Assembly (NCBI GenBank): GCA_963422745.1
Contig: OY730477.1
Span: 3,224,001-3,288,000, forward strand
Length of the DNA: 64,000 nucleotides
Source of the DNA: G963422745 sp963422745
GTDB lineage: Bacteria > Actinomycetota > Acidimicrobiia > Acidimicrobiales > Aldehydirespiratoraceae
Reading direction: 5' to 3'
Below the pieces are notes generated by a model. It was not told the origin of the DNA. It saw only the letters and a program-made list of their open reading frames with translations, and ran no database searches. Shown here piece by piece: positions 8,221-16,979 of this stretch (position 1 is its first letter; each line of letters opens with the position of its first letter). The translations under genes and the position numbers were made by a program.

Positions 8221-8904
8221 TCAGGTCAGTGATGGAGGTAGGTCGTTGATGATCGCGGTGCTGGTGACGCCGACGTGGGCGAGGCGGCGTAGGTGTCGGA
8301 TCAACTCGAAGGGGTCGTTGGCCCAGCGGTGCCAGCGGTTCGGGTCGTCGACGATGCCCGACGCTTTGTCGTGTTTGACTTTGAGCTGATCAACCGCCCA
8401 TTGCAGCGGTGAACGTCCCGACACCTGATAATCATGCGCTTCGCTAGGGATATTGTCGAGCTGGCACCGGTCATTGACCCGCAGCACCGTGAGGTCTTTG
8501 CTCCGACCGCCGCCAGCCCCCCAGCGCATCCGGCCAGTGATCCGATAGGCGTCATCGTCGGCGTCGCCGTCGTCGGGTTCGCCGTCCACCACACAGACCA
8601 CGCCGGGCTGCTGCGGGCAGGTTTCATAGCCGACGTGTAAGTCCATGAGGGAACGGCCCGCGGCCCGGAACGTCTCAAAATCCGGTGCCAGCGGTATCCG
8701 GGGCAGGCTGCGGGACAGGTCGTGGCGGTACCGGTCCCGCCAATCGGGTGCGTGCATCACCCCGTACATGTACTCCCAGATGTCGTCCTTGGTGACTCCC
8801 AGAGCCGGATACTGGTTGCGGAACTGCTCAAGGCACCAGTCGGTGACGTTGTGAAGATCGCCAGCAACGAACTCAGCGCCGAGAACGGGCGTAACGTCGG
8901 TCAT
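8221..8904 (-). CDS. Detached C-terminal specificity domain of a Type ISP restriction-modification enzyme
   Basis: This 227-residue frame matches the C-terminal target-recognition end of single-chain Type ISP enzymes (LlaBIII/LlaGI type). It has DDIWEYMYGVMHAPDWRDRY, LPRIPLAPDFETFRAAGRSL and DLHVGYE. These are followed by SPLQWAVDQLKVKHDKASGI and NDPFELIRHLRRLAHV. In family members this part is fused to nuclease, helicase and methylase. Here it is separated from the body gene (9124-13893) by the repeat array and by an in-frame TGA near 9047. The frame is open back to that TGA, but ATG 8904 is the first start and has no Shine-Dalgarno sequence. It could be a separately made subunit or the dead end of a broken gene; the latter is somewhat more likely. 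Confidence 0.8.
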   Translation of the reverse strand: MTDVTPVLGAEFVAGDLHNVTDWCLEQFRNQYPALGVTKDDIWEYMYGVMHAPDWRDRYRHDLSRSLPRIPLAPDFETFRAAGRSLMDLHVGYETCPQQPGVVCVVDGEPDDGDADDDAYRITGRMRWGAGGGRSKDLTVLRVNDRCQLDNIPSEAHDYQVSGRSPLQWAVDQLKVKHDKASGIVDDPNRWHRWANDPFELIRHLRRLAHVGVTSTAIINDLPPSLT

Positions 8905-9060
8905 ATGAGGGCGGCGGAGGTCATAGTCGGTGGTCCGTTGCGGAACTCCTTGTCGCGCCCGAGCCGCGATGTCATAGGCGATTCTCCCATTGGCGTTGGT
9001 CCGTTTCGGTCGGCGTGTTCTTTCGGTTTCTTTGAAGTTCTGTGGCGTTCAGGCCCGCCA

Positions 9061-9712
9061 CGGCGGCAGAACACGGCAAGCCGGGTCAACGGAATGCAAG
9101 CCGGACCCGGTCTTCGTCTTCGCTCACGGCGGCAGAACACGGCAAGCCGGGTCAACGGAATGCAGGTCGGCCAGAACGTCGGTGGCCAACACAGCCGGGC
9201 GAGTTCTGGGCGAGGGCGTAGGGATCATGATCGCCGCCACGACGGCAGAACCCTGGTCTGGCGAGACCCAGCGATGGCGGCCAGATCGGCCAAGACCCTC
9301 GTCGCCAGAGCCTGAAAGATCATGTTGGCCGTCCCTGAGACCAGGACCGCTGGCGGGCCATGAGCCGCCCCCCCCCCCCCGGTTGGGGCCGACCACATTC
9401 AGGTCGGCGAGTCGGTCCGCAGCGATCACGCTGTCCGGGGAGGTCACGCTGAGCGAAGCCACAATTATCGTCTCGTCGGCTGACGTCTCGAGGGCATCAC
9501 CCGGGTCTGGCGTCCGGTCGCGCAGAGGTCGATGAGGAGGTCCACGGCGAGTATCCCGAACGGGATCTGGCGCGTCAGATTGAGAATCATCGCCGGATTC
9601 GGGGTAGGACTCGGCAGGCCTGGATGGTTCCGGCCCCGCAGAGGTCCGGGAGCGTACAGGTCGCGAGCGCTCCGAAGATCGCCTTGTTGGAGGGGCAGGT
9701 GAGAAGGAGGCT
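9061..9712 (-). repeat. Array of six degenerate copies of a Type ISP internal segment, in different frames
   Basis: Reading the minus strand in three frames, the same protein segment appears repeatedly: IFGALATCTLPDLCGAGTIQ (anchor 9676), PFGILAVDLLIDLCATGRQT (9560), DSVIAADRLADLNVVGP (9432), IFQALATRVLADLAAIAG (9317) and RPAVLATDVLADLHSVDP (9201). A partial LHSVDPACRVLPPWRA follows near 9070-9120. Copies end in a form of QTRVLP followed by a stop. Spacings are about 116, 128, 115, 116 and 66 bases, none a multiple of three except the last, which explains the frame changes. In intact family members a single such segment joins the methylase region to the specificity domain. Confidence 0.85.
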
Positions 9713-12700
9713 CCCCCCCCCCCCCGGTCGTGGGCGCGTCGCTCGTCGCGAGGGAACATATCAACAGAAGCTCCTGGCTGTGCCAGGATTCGTACATCTT
9801 CATAGAGCCACAGCTTCGTGAACGGTCGATACAACACCTCGCGGATGCGGGCTTCATCGAAGATGATCTCGTCACCGCGGCGCAACGTGGCCTTAAACTT
9901 ATGCGTCCATTTGATCTCGGCGAGACGGTCGTTAACGGTTGCCTGCTCCACACGCCGACGAATGGTCGCCCGGTCGGGACGACCGCTATGGACGAAGCTT
10001 AGAGCCGAGTCGTAAGCATCGATCAGCCGTCGGATCCGGGCAATGAGATCGTCGCGGGAGAAGGAGTAGACGTAGGCGTCGCAGTTCGTAGCAACACCAA
10101 GTGCGTTCTCCGTCACGGCCACCTTGCCTTTATTTCTACTGGTGTCACAGACCGGCATCAGTTGGTCAAAGCCGCTGTCACCGAAGTTCACCCAGTCATG
10201 GCGGGCCGTAACCGGAACCTCGGTGAGCTGGCTGCTGGTCACGTCACCGAGTTCAGCCAGCCAGGCGAACTTCTCCGTGCGGGTAGCTGCATCAGGTACC
10301 TGGGCGTAGCGAAGCACGGCCACCCGTTCCGGATCAGCGCCAGGGTTGCGAACCAGCACCGTGATCTGCACGCTGCTGCGGGAACCTACCGAAAAAATGG
10401 TGTCTCCCTCAACCCTGGCCTCTTCGCCGCTCTTGTAGCCATCACCGCGCAGGTTCACCACGTAGATATCGCTGAACTCGTCCCGCAACGCTGCGCGCAT
10501 CCCGGCCAGTGAAGTGGCTGTAGTCATTGAGTTGGGGGTGACAAACGCCACTACCCAGCCCTCACTGGCAGGGTCGCCTGTATCAACGGTTAGGCGGTCC
10601 GTCGCCCACCGGAAGGCCTTCACGTACAGGTTCCCAGCGGATTTGCCTCCTGCTCTAGTGCCGGTGACTTCCAGGTGCCTGGCACCGTAGGTGCCCTTGA
10701 CCCGTTTAGCCATCTCTTCATAATCAGGACGCGGATTCTCATCACCGGAAGAATCTTGGCCATCAGACCAGGGAGGGTTACCAACGATCACCTTGATCGG
10801 GGTGCTCTCCTGGGTCATCACCCGGCTGGCATTACCAGCTGGCAGACCACCCACCGCCCAGGCCTGCTGGCGGTGAGATTCACGCTGTCGGCGCATGGCC
10901 GGGGTCTCAGACTCAAACGTGTCGGCCAAAACAATCCCCGGGAACGCCTTATATCCCCGTTCGGCATAAACGCCCCGCTCAGCCGCAGACTCCTCGATCT
11001 TGAGCGCCGCTATGTAATACGGCAACATCACGATCTCGCGGGCATAGAGCTCCTTGGAGTACTTTCGGACAACATCAACATCAGCGATCAACGGGTCGCC
11101 GCCGGGCCCGGTAATCGAAAACAACCGTGCAATGAACGTGCCGGTCCCTGTGAACGGATCCAGCACAGTCACATCCTCATCAGTGAGACCACGACCAAAA
11201 TGAGCCCGACAGACCGCGTCCACGCTGCGCAACATGAAATCCACCAGCTCAATCGGCGTGTACACGATCCCCAGACGCTGTACCTCAGCAGGCATAGCCG
11301 CTTTCAAGAAACCGTCATACACCTGCCGCAACACCTCCAAACGCTCCCCGGAACTGGCATCACTGTCAGCGGCACGAAACGCTCCAGCGATCTGGCGGTA
11401 CCGGCTCTTTAGCGGTTCGGTGATGTGGTTGAAGGTGACTCCCGCGGCCGCCAACCGGTTCAACAGCGACCTCAGATGTTGCGAAACCGGGTTGTGCTCA
11501 GCGAAACGACTTTCGGCGAAAAAGGCGTCGAACACGGGAATGGTCACCACGTGCTGGGCCACCATGGCCCGCGCCTGGGGTTCGGTGAACGATGGGATTG
11601 ACGTCCGGCGAATCGCCTGAGCAAAATCCTCAAGAGCGTCGCGGACCCGGCTATCGGCGGCAGCCATGGCATCAAGATGCGCTCTGACCTGATCACACAC
11701 CCCGGCGGTGCGCCGACCCCACGACGGCCAGTACTGGCGGTCCCCGACCTGCTCAACCACCGCAGAGGCAATTGCCGCTGTCAACAACTCCGAAAGAGCC
11801 AACTGCTGCTGCACCGGCCCGTCAGCCTCATCGCCAACGCCGTCGGGCTCGGCTACATCAATATCAACAGAGCCGGTCCGGTCCAGGACTTTCAGCGGCA
11901 GATTCCGGGCGGCACTCACCGAGTTGACCATCACGTCAAGGCGCTCGTCGTGGGATCGCAACGCCCGTAACACCCGAAACACCTGCTTGAAATCGCTGCC
12001 CTCAATCACCTCCCTGGAGTGCATCAACTCCCCGGCTGGCACCAGCACCGGCAACACCACATACCCGCAGCTCTTGGCGGGCGCGGTACGCATCACCCGG
12101 CCCACCGCCTGCACGATGTCCACATCGGAACGCTTCGGAGCCAACAACACCACCGCGTCCAGCGCCGGAACATCCACTCCCTCAGTCAGACACCGCGCAT
12201 TGGACAACAACCGAGCCCGCGGACCGGGCCCGCCAACTGCGGCCGACTCGTCGTCTGCGGCCTTACGAAGCTCTTGCAGTTTCTCCGACCGCTGGTAGGC
12301 GTTCATCTTGCCGTCGACATGATCGGCGTTGAGCGTCAGGCAACTGCCCCCCCCCCCCCGGTTGGATGCAGCCCGAGCGGTGAGATCGTTCAGCGCCGCA
12401 GCCGAATCCCGGGAAGCCTTCACGGTGTTGGTGAACGCAATCGCCGTGCGACAGTGCCCAACCCCGGCCGTCACCTCACCCACGGACCGGTCGGCACTCG
12501 GAGCCAGCGTGTCGGGATCCGCCAACGCATCCCAGCACCCCAACAGCTTCACAGCGTCGGAATAGTCCAGCTTGAACACCTTGGAGTCGGCGCGGGTGAT
12601 TTCCACACCGTTACGCGCGGATGGGCCCAGCAGATCTCCGTAGACATCCTCACCGACACCTACCACCAGCACCTCATAATTCGACAGAAGATTCTCTTCG

Positions 12701-13893
12701 ATGGCCTCGCCGAAGGTCATCGAATACAGCAGCGGGCCGAACTGGGTCTCATCATCCATTGAGTACAAATCGCCATCGGCTTTGGACTTCGCAGCGTCGG
12801 TGTAGATCCGCTGAGTGGCCGTCATGTATAACCGCCGCTCGGCGGCCAGCCGAGCCTCGTTGTGCACCATTGTGAACAACCCGCTGCCATCCACTCCGGT
12901 GCTTCGATGAGCCTCATCGCAGATCACCAGATCAAAAGCCGGGCAGCCGTGTAGCTGCTGGGCACGACAGATCTTGTCCAGTGACTGATACGTACAAAAC
13001 GCAACCGTCAACGCTTCGGGCGCCTCACGCTTCAACTCTGATGCCACATCGGCGGTGTTGGTGGTGACCGGCATAGCCAACTCCGCGATTGAAGCCCCCT
13101 CATCACCAGCCCTGCGACCAACCATGGCATCTGAACACACACCCAAGTACCGGTGGCGCACCGACCGCTGAGCGGCCCACTCGCGCATCACCTGATCCAT
13201 CAACGCAATCGACGGCACCAAATACAGAACCCGGCCCCCCAGTCCGGTGAGGCGCTCCGCCGCCCATAATGCCACCACCGATTTGCCGGTCCCGCATGGC
13301 ATCACGACACGGCCCCGTCCGCCTGTTGCCAGGCCGTTCACGATCGCGTCAACCGCCCGCAACTGATCGGGCCGCGGTTGATAGCGAACCGGTACATAAT
13401 CGGCCTGCTCCGGGGACCTAACCAGCTCCCGCCAATCCAATGGCCAAGCGTCAAGCTTGGCGGGGGTCAAGATCTCGGTGTTGGGGGCTTGTTCCAGTTT
13501 CTGTCGGGCTGAGCCGGTGTAATCGCTGGTAGCCACGAAGATCCGCGATTTCCAACCCTGCGGGCGAGGGCCGTGATCCGCCAAGAACTTGTTGACATCG
13601 GCTGTCGACACCTTGGCGGTGTCGTAGAACTTGCACTGGACTGCACACAACCCGCCGCCGTACTCAGGCGTTTGCCGACCCACCAGATCAATCCCTATGT
13701 CACCAGTGTGAACCCTGTCGTCACGCCCAGACCAGTCATTCCACAGCCACAGGTTCTCGAACCGGGCCGGGCCGTACTCTCCGGGATGGTCCCGCAACGC
13801 GGCCAGCATCATGCGCTCGAACAACTCACCCCTCCCAACACGAGACGGATCGCCGGACCGCAACATCTTCAAGGCCTCAGTGAGATACGGCAA
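9124..13893 (-). CDS. Type ISP restriction-modification enzyme body: Mrr-like nuclease, helicase, N6-adenine methylase
   Basis: Single-chain defence enzyme that methylates its DNA site and translocates on and cuts unmodified DNA. In order: an Mrr-like nuclease (GDIGIDL then VQCKFY, about residues 65-90), an SF2 helicase with Walker A PCGTGKS (about 200), DEAH (about 327) and QAVGRVMRT, then a gamma-type N6-adenine methylase with DPFTGTGTF (about 910) and NPPW (about 1040). A G13 tract encodes a glycine run inside the helicase (12347-12359) with the frame intact. A second G13 (9713-9725, residue about 1390) ends the coherent sequence; past it this frame reads only some units of the degenerate array and a third G13. 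TTG 13893 was chosen because AGGAG lies ten bases upstream; TTG 13911 is the alternative. The coherent part is about 1390 residues against about 1570 for intact relatives, so the product probably lacks its specificity end. Confidence 0.88.
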   Translation of the reverse strand: MPYLTEALKMLRSGDPSRVGRGELFERMMLAALRDHPGEYGPARFENLWLWNDWSGRDDRVHTGDIGIDLVGRQTPEYGGGLCAVQCKFYDTAKVSTADVNKFLADHGPRPQGWKSRIFVATSDYTGSARQKLEQAPNTEILTPAKLDAWPLDWRELVRSPEQADYVPVRYQPRPDQLRAVDAIVNGLATGGRGRVVMPCGTGKSVVALWAAERLTGLGGRVLYLVPSIALMDQVMREWAAQRSVRHRYLGVCSDAMVGRRAGDEGASIAELAMPVTTNTADVASELKREAPEALTVAFCTYQSLDKICRAQQLHGCPAFDLVICDEAHRSTGVDGSGLFTMVHNEARLAAERRLYMTATQRIYTDAAKSKADGDLYSMDDETQFGPLLYSMTFGEAIEENLLSNYEVLVVGVGEDVYGDLLGPSARNGVEITRADSKVFKLDYSDAVKLLGCWDALADPDTLAPSADRSVGEVTAGVGHCRTAIAFTNTVKASRDSAAALNDLTARAASNRGGGGSCLTLNADHVDGKMNAYQRSEKLQELRKAADDESAAVGGPGPRARLLSNARCLTEGVDVPALDAVVLLAPKRSDVDIVQAVGRVMRTAPAKSCGYVVLPVLVPAGELMHSREVIEGSDFKQVFRVLRALRSHDERLDVMVNSVSAARNLPLKVLDRTGSVDIDVAEPDGVGDEADGPVQQQLALSELLTAAIASAVVEQVGDRQYWPSWGRRTAGVCDQVRAHLDAMAAADSRVRDALEDFAQAIRRTSIPSFTEPQARAMVAQHVVTIPVFDAFFAESRFAEHNPVSQHLRSLLNRLAAAGVTFNHITEPLKSRYRQIAGAFRAADSDASSGERLEVLRQVYDGFLKAAMPAEVQRLGIVYTPIELVDFMLRSVDAVCRAHFGRGLTDEDVTVLDPFTGTGTFIARLFSITGPGGDPLIADVDVVRKYSKELYAREIVMLPYYIAALKIEESAAERGVYAERGYKAFPGIVLADTFESETPAMRRQRESHRQQAWAVGGLPAGNASRVMTQESTPIKVIVGNPPWSDGQDSSGDENPRPDYEEMAKRVKGTYGARHLEVTGTRAGGKSAGNLYVKAFRWATDRLTVDTGDPASEGWVVAFVTPNSMTTATSLAGMRAALRDEFSDIYVVNLRGDGYKSGEEARVEGDTIFSVGSRSSVQITVLVRNPGADPERVAVLRYAQVPDAATRTEKFAWLAELGDVTSSQLTEVPVTARHDWVNFGDSGFDQLMPVCDTSRNKGKVAVTENALGVATNCDAYVYSFSRDDLIARIRRLIDAYDSALSFVHSGRPDRATIRRRVEQATVNDRLAEIKWTHKFKATLRRGDEIIFDEARIREVLYRPFTKLWLYEDVRILAQPGASVDMFPRDERRAHDRGGGGASFSPAPPTRRSSERSRPVRSRTSAGPEPSRPAESYPESGDDSQSDAPDPVRDTRRGPPHRPLRDRTPDPGDALETSADETIIVASLSVTSPDSVIAADRLADLNVVGPNRGGGGGSWPASGPGLRDGQHDLSGSGDEGLGRSGRHRWVSPDQGSAVVAAIMIPTPSPRTRPAVLATDVLADLHSVDPACRVLPP
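9368..9380. repeat. G13/C13 homopolymer within the Type ISP 3' array
   Basis: Thirteen consecutive C on the plus strand (G on the coding strand). The frame entered from the upstream unit continues to the stop at 9124. A one-base change would instead read the unit IFQALATRVLADL and stop near 9225. Such tracts are classic slippage sites. Confidence 0.85.
9713..9725. repeat. G13/C13 homopolymer at the end of the coherent Type ISP sequence
   Basis: Thirteen consecutive C on the plus strand. The three possible downstream frames read different units. With 13 G the third unit is read; with 12, the second (stop 9465). With 14, the first is read (stop 9587). Confidence 0.88.
12347..12359. repeat. G13/C13 homopolymer inside the Type ISP helicase domain
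   Basis: Thirteen consecutive C on the plus strand encode SNRGGGGSC in the helicase region. The sequence on both sides is in one frame, so the shown length is the open state. Loss or gain of one G would truncate the enzyme near residue 520, before its methylase. Confidence 0.88.
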
Positions 13894-14579
13894 AGGCTGA
13901 ATGCTCCTCAATCGACCACTTGAGCCCGGGTCAACAACAGGCCCGGCGATTGTAACCCTTGCCTGAGACGGTGCCCTTAAGCCCTGATCTATGTGTGACG
14001 GTGCCTTGGGCCTGGTCGGGCGTATTCAGTTTGGAGATCACCTGGTGGAAGGGGCTGGGCAGCATTTCGACGAAGACGGCCTCGCCTACACCCTCGAAAC
14101 AAATACAACCCGCGCTGCCAACCAAACCAACAACCCGCCAACGTGACGCCCACACCCTCAAAACCAAACACAACCGTCCATTACGAACCAAACCAACAAC
14201 CCGCCAACGTGTCGCCCACACCCTCGAAACAAATACAACCCGCGCTGCCAATCAAGCCATCAGCCAGCCAACGTCTCGCCCACACCCTCAAGACCAACAA
14301 CAACCGGCCTTACGAACCAAACCAACAACCAGCCAACGTCTCGCCCACACCCTCAAAACCAACAACAACCGGCCTTACGAACCAAACCAACAACCAGCCA
14401 ACGTCTCGCCCACACCCTCAAAACCAACAACAACCGGCCTTACGAACCAAACCAACAACCCGCCAACGTCTCGCCCATTGTGACGTTGACATGGCGCCAG
14501 TACGGTGACGTCGCTCAAGACCTTGATCAACCTCAAGACCTCGATCAGCCTCTGATATTGGTTGGCGTAACATGGGTTG
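13894..14579. repeat. Divergent gap with six tandem copies, 63-67 bp period
   Basis: From about 14092 to 14480 a unit with CCTC.AAAC and AACCAAACCAACAACC.GCCAA starts at about 14092, 14155, 14222, 14288, 14353 and 14418. The later copies are nearly identical. Before the array (13912-14091) no gene could be supported. After it (14481-14579) lies a CAAGACCT.GATCA direct duplication and a TGATATT that may be part of the promoter for the gene at 14580. Long open frames here are repeat translations. Confidence 0.9.
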
Positions 14580-15851
14580 ATGGGTCCAATGTCTCTCCTT
14601 GAGCCAGCGTCGCCGGACCTCGCCCGCATGAACACACAGCGCCTGGCTCGTCTGCGCCAGCAGATGCGCTCCCAGGATGTCGGCGGAGCAGTGCTGTTGC
14701 ACGGCCCTAACGTCAGCTACGCCACCGGCCACGTACCCGAAGCCACCGACGCCAGCCACGCCAACTATCGTCGCGCGGTAGCCATCGTGAGCGCGGACGA
14801 CGGTGCGGTCCGACTCCACGCCCACGGCCCCGTCGTCGGAGCGTCTGAAGCCGAGCACGGAGCGCCGTTGTGGCCCGAACTCGACGACGGGGCACAGTCC
14901 ATGAAAGCCGCCGTTGCGGACTGTCTGGGCGACGTTACCGGTTGTCGTATTGCGGTGGACGCCGTGACCGGTGCAATGTCTCGGGCGGGAGTGCTCACAG
15001 GAGCCAAAATGGTCGACGCCAGCCGGGTCCTGGGCCCGGCCCGTGTCGTCAAGACCTGCGACGAGCTGGGCTGTATCGACCTGGCCCAACGCCGGACCGA
15101 ACACGCAATGATCCCGGCGCAGGCCGCCTGTGTGCCCGGGGCCCGCCGCAGCGAGGTAGCAGGCGCCTTCCTGGCGGCGCTCGCCGACGGCGATGCTCCG
15201 CCGGAACTCTGCGGACAGACCTACAGCAACGGGATTGACCCCATCTTCGAACCGATGCCGACCTCACGTACCGGCGGAGCGCGCACCAGCACCGGTCATG
15301 TGGCCTTTCCGGTAGGTGTCACCAACCCCACCTTCGGTGAGGGCGACTTGGTCTGGGTCGACGCCGGGGTGGGCTATCAGGGTTACATGTCGGATTTTGG
15401 TCGGACCTGGATAGTGGGCCGAGGCCCCAGCACAGCCGAACGGTCGCTGTTCACCCGTTGGTTCGCTGTGTTCGAAGCCGGATGCGCTTCGGTGCGGCCC
15501 GGAGCCACGCTCGGCGACGTCGCTCGTGCGGCTCGCAGCGTTGAGCGCCACGAGGTGCCTTGGCTTCCGCACTTCTATCTGGCTCACGGCGTCGGCACCG
15601 AAAGCGCTGAGATGCCGATGATCGGCACAGATCTCGGCCCCGACTTCGACGACAGCTTCGAGCTTGAGGCGGGCATGGTTCTGGTGTTCGAGCCGGTCAT
15701 CTGGTGCGACGGGGTGGGCGGTTACCGTGCCGAGGAGATCGTGGCGGTCACCGACGACGGAGCGCGCCTTCTCGGGGGCGGTCACAGCTATGAACCATTC
15801 GATTCCCAGACTGCACCAGAGCTCACAGCCACATGGACACCGACTCCGTGA
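14580..15851 (+). CDS. M24-family metallopeptidase (Xaa-Pro aminopeptidase/creatinase fold)
   Basis: A 423-residue protein with an N-terminal creatinase-like domain (about 1-180) and a C-terminal pita-bread M24 domain. Likely metal ligands are visible: D in VWVDAG, D in MSDFGRT, H in YLAHGVGTE, E in VFEPVIW and E in RAEEIVAV, so it should be active on a peptide, amide or C-N substrate. Start is ATG 14580; TTG 14577 and ATG 14589 are alternatives. The related gene at 15904 follows 52 bases later, suggesting a co-transcribed pair. A relic of an internal part lies at 7738-7932. The physiological substrate is unknown, but the catabolic surroundings favour a small non-peptide compound. Confidence 0.85.
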   Translation: MGPMSLLEPASPDLARMNTQRLARLRQQMRSQDVGGAVLLHGPNVSYATGHVPEATDASHANYRRAVAIVSADDGAVRLHAHGPVVGASEAEHGAPLWPELDDGAQSMKAAVADCLGDVTGCRIAVDAVTGAMSRAGVLTGAKMVDASRVLGPARVVKTCDELGCIDLAQRRTEHAMIPAQAACVPGARRSEVAGAFLAALADGDAPPELCGQTYSNGIDPIFEPMPTSRTGGARTSTGHVAFPVGVTNPTFGEGDLVWVDAGVGYQGYMSDFGRTWIVGRGPSTAERSLFTRWFAVFEAGCASVRPGATLGDVARAARSVERHEVPWLPHFYLAHGVGTESAEMPMIGTDLGPDFDDSFELEAGMVLVFEPVIWCDGVGGYRAEEIVAVTDDGARLLGGGHSYEPFDSQTAPELTATWTPTP

Positions 15852-15903
15852 CCTGCGTGTCAGATGACCGCTGGCGCTGGTGTTGGTTTCTCTGGTGGTG
15901 CCG

Positions 15904-16854
15904 ATGACGCCCGAAGCCGCGGGGCTTGTGAAGGCTCGGCGGGAACGGTTCCTGGCGGCGATGAAAGAGACGGACCTTGACGTGGTCGTGTTGGGCCGCC
16001 AAGACAACGCCAGCTACGTCTGCGGCATGCGCCGGTTGTGGACGGCCGGGACCAGGCCCTTCGGTGCGGGATGTGTTGTCGTCGGGGCCACGGGTCGGGT
16101 GCATGCCATGTCGAGTTGGGACACAGGTATCGAGGCTCCGATGTGCTTTGATGATCTCTATCCGCTGACCTGGAACCCTGCAACGATGGCCGCGTCGATG
16201 GCCGCCATCGATGGTCTCGCCGAAGCTCGAAGGATCGGAGTCGACGAGCTCACGCCGTCGTTTGTTCGCGCCGCGGCCCGTTTTGCTCCTCAAGCGGTGA
16301 TCCGACCAGCGGATGACCTACTGGCGAGCGTGCGACGCCTCAAACTGCCCGGCGAGACGGCCGCCATCGCCAAGGCCTGCGACGTTGCCTGGGCTGGCGT
16401 GCAAGCCGCACTCGCAGCGCCATCACCTACGTGCGCGTATAGGGCGGCCATTGAGGCAATGGCCGCGCTGGGTGTCACCGTGGCGTCGTCGGTTCCCCGG
16501 ATCGAACCGACAACCACAGGTGTCGTGATCGATATCGGAGTTATCTGTGACCTGTATGAGGGCGGGGTCGGGGGTCACTTCGTGAACGGTTACAGAACCG
16601 GGTCTGGGCGCTTGGCCGCCGCCTGCGGGCCTGGGGCTGGCAGCGAAGAACTCGCCGCTGCCGCCACGGCCGCTACTTGGTCGGTGCGGGGTCTGGGCAT
16701 GGGGTTCGAAGGTCCTGTCATCGATACCGAGCTGGGATCGGCCGAGCGGCTTGAGGTCGGAATGGTGCTCAGCGTCAACGACGCGAACCGGCGCGATGTT
16801 GTGGCTGTCACCGCCGATGGGCCGACCGTGTTGTCGAAGCAGCCCCGGCCGTGA
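15904..16854 (+). CDS. Divergent M24/creatinase-like protein, metal site not conserved
   Basis: A 316-residue relative of the preceding gene. The N-terminal half is creatinase-like (LDVVVLGRQDNASYVCGMRR, then DDLLASVRRLKLPGE, the usual linker where RxxK.P.E begins the M24 domain). The C-terminal half is short: VVIDIGVICDLYEGGVGG stands where the D.G...YG.S.D metal motif belongs, and the downstream H and E ligands are not seen. It is probably a non-catalytic partner of the gene at 14580, or a decaying paralogue. ATG 15904 was taken as start; GTGs slightly upstream are possible. Confidence 0.65.
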   Translation: MTPEAAGLVKARRERFLAAMKETDLDVVVLGRQDNASYVCGMRRLWTAGTRPFGAGCVVVGATGRVHAMSSWDTGIEAPMCFDDLYPLTWNPATMAASMAAIDGLAEARRIGVDELTPSFVRAAARFAPQAVIRPADDLLASVRRLKLPGETAAIAKACDVAWAGVQAALAAPSPTCAYRAAIEAMAALGVTVASSVPRIEPTTTGVVIDIGVICDLYEGGVGGHFVNGYRTGSGRLAAACGPGAGSEELAAAATAATWSVRGLGMGFEGPVIDTELGSAERLEVGMVLSVNDANRRDVVAVTADGPTVLSKQPRP

Positions 16855-16940
16855 CACCGTCGCATGGATCCGACTGCGCCAGCTTGTGAGCCGGGCCGAT
16901 ACCACGATCACGACCGGGCCCAACCAACCCGTCGCAGCCA

Positions 16941-16951
16941 CCCCCCCCCCC
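16941..16951. repeat. C11 homopolymer upstream of the MaoC-like gene
   Basis: Eleven consecutive C, 28 bases before ATG 16980. It is not inside a supported gene. Slippage could alter promoter spacing or 5' leader structure, but no promoter elements were identified around it. Confidence 0.8.
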
Positions 16952-16979
16952 AGCGAAATGACGGAAACCGAGCAAATTC

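Noticed and set aside
9040..9050. TGA recoding (selenocysteine or read-through) joining the array to the specificity domain
   Set aside because: No selenocysteine element or read-through context is visible, and the other units end in ordinary stops as well.
9465..9953. A separate 162-residue protein overlapping the Type ISP 3' end
   Set aside because: It is the alternate frame after the G13 tract; upstream of the tract it has no family similarity.
13959..14508. Open frames of up to 174 codons on the plus strand
   Set aside because: They are translations of the 63-67 bp repeat array (Thr/Asn/Pro-rich) with no start signal or homology.
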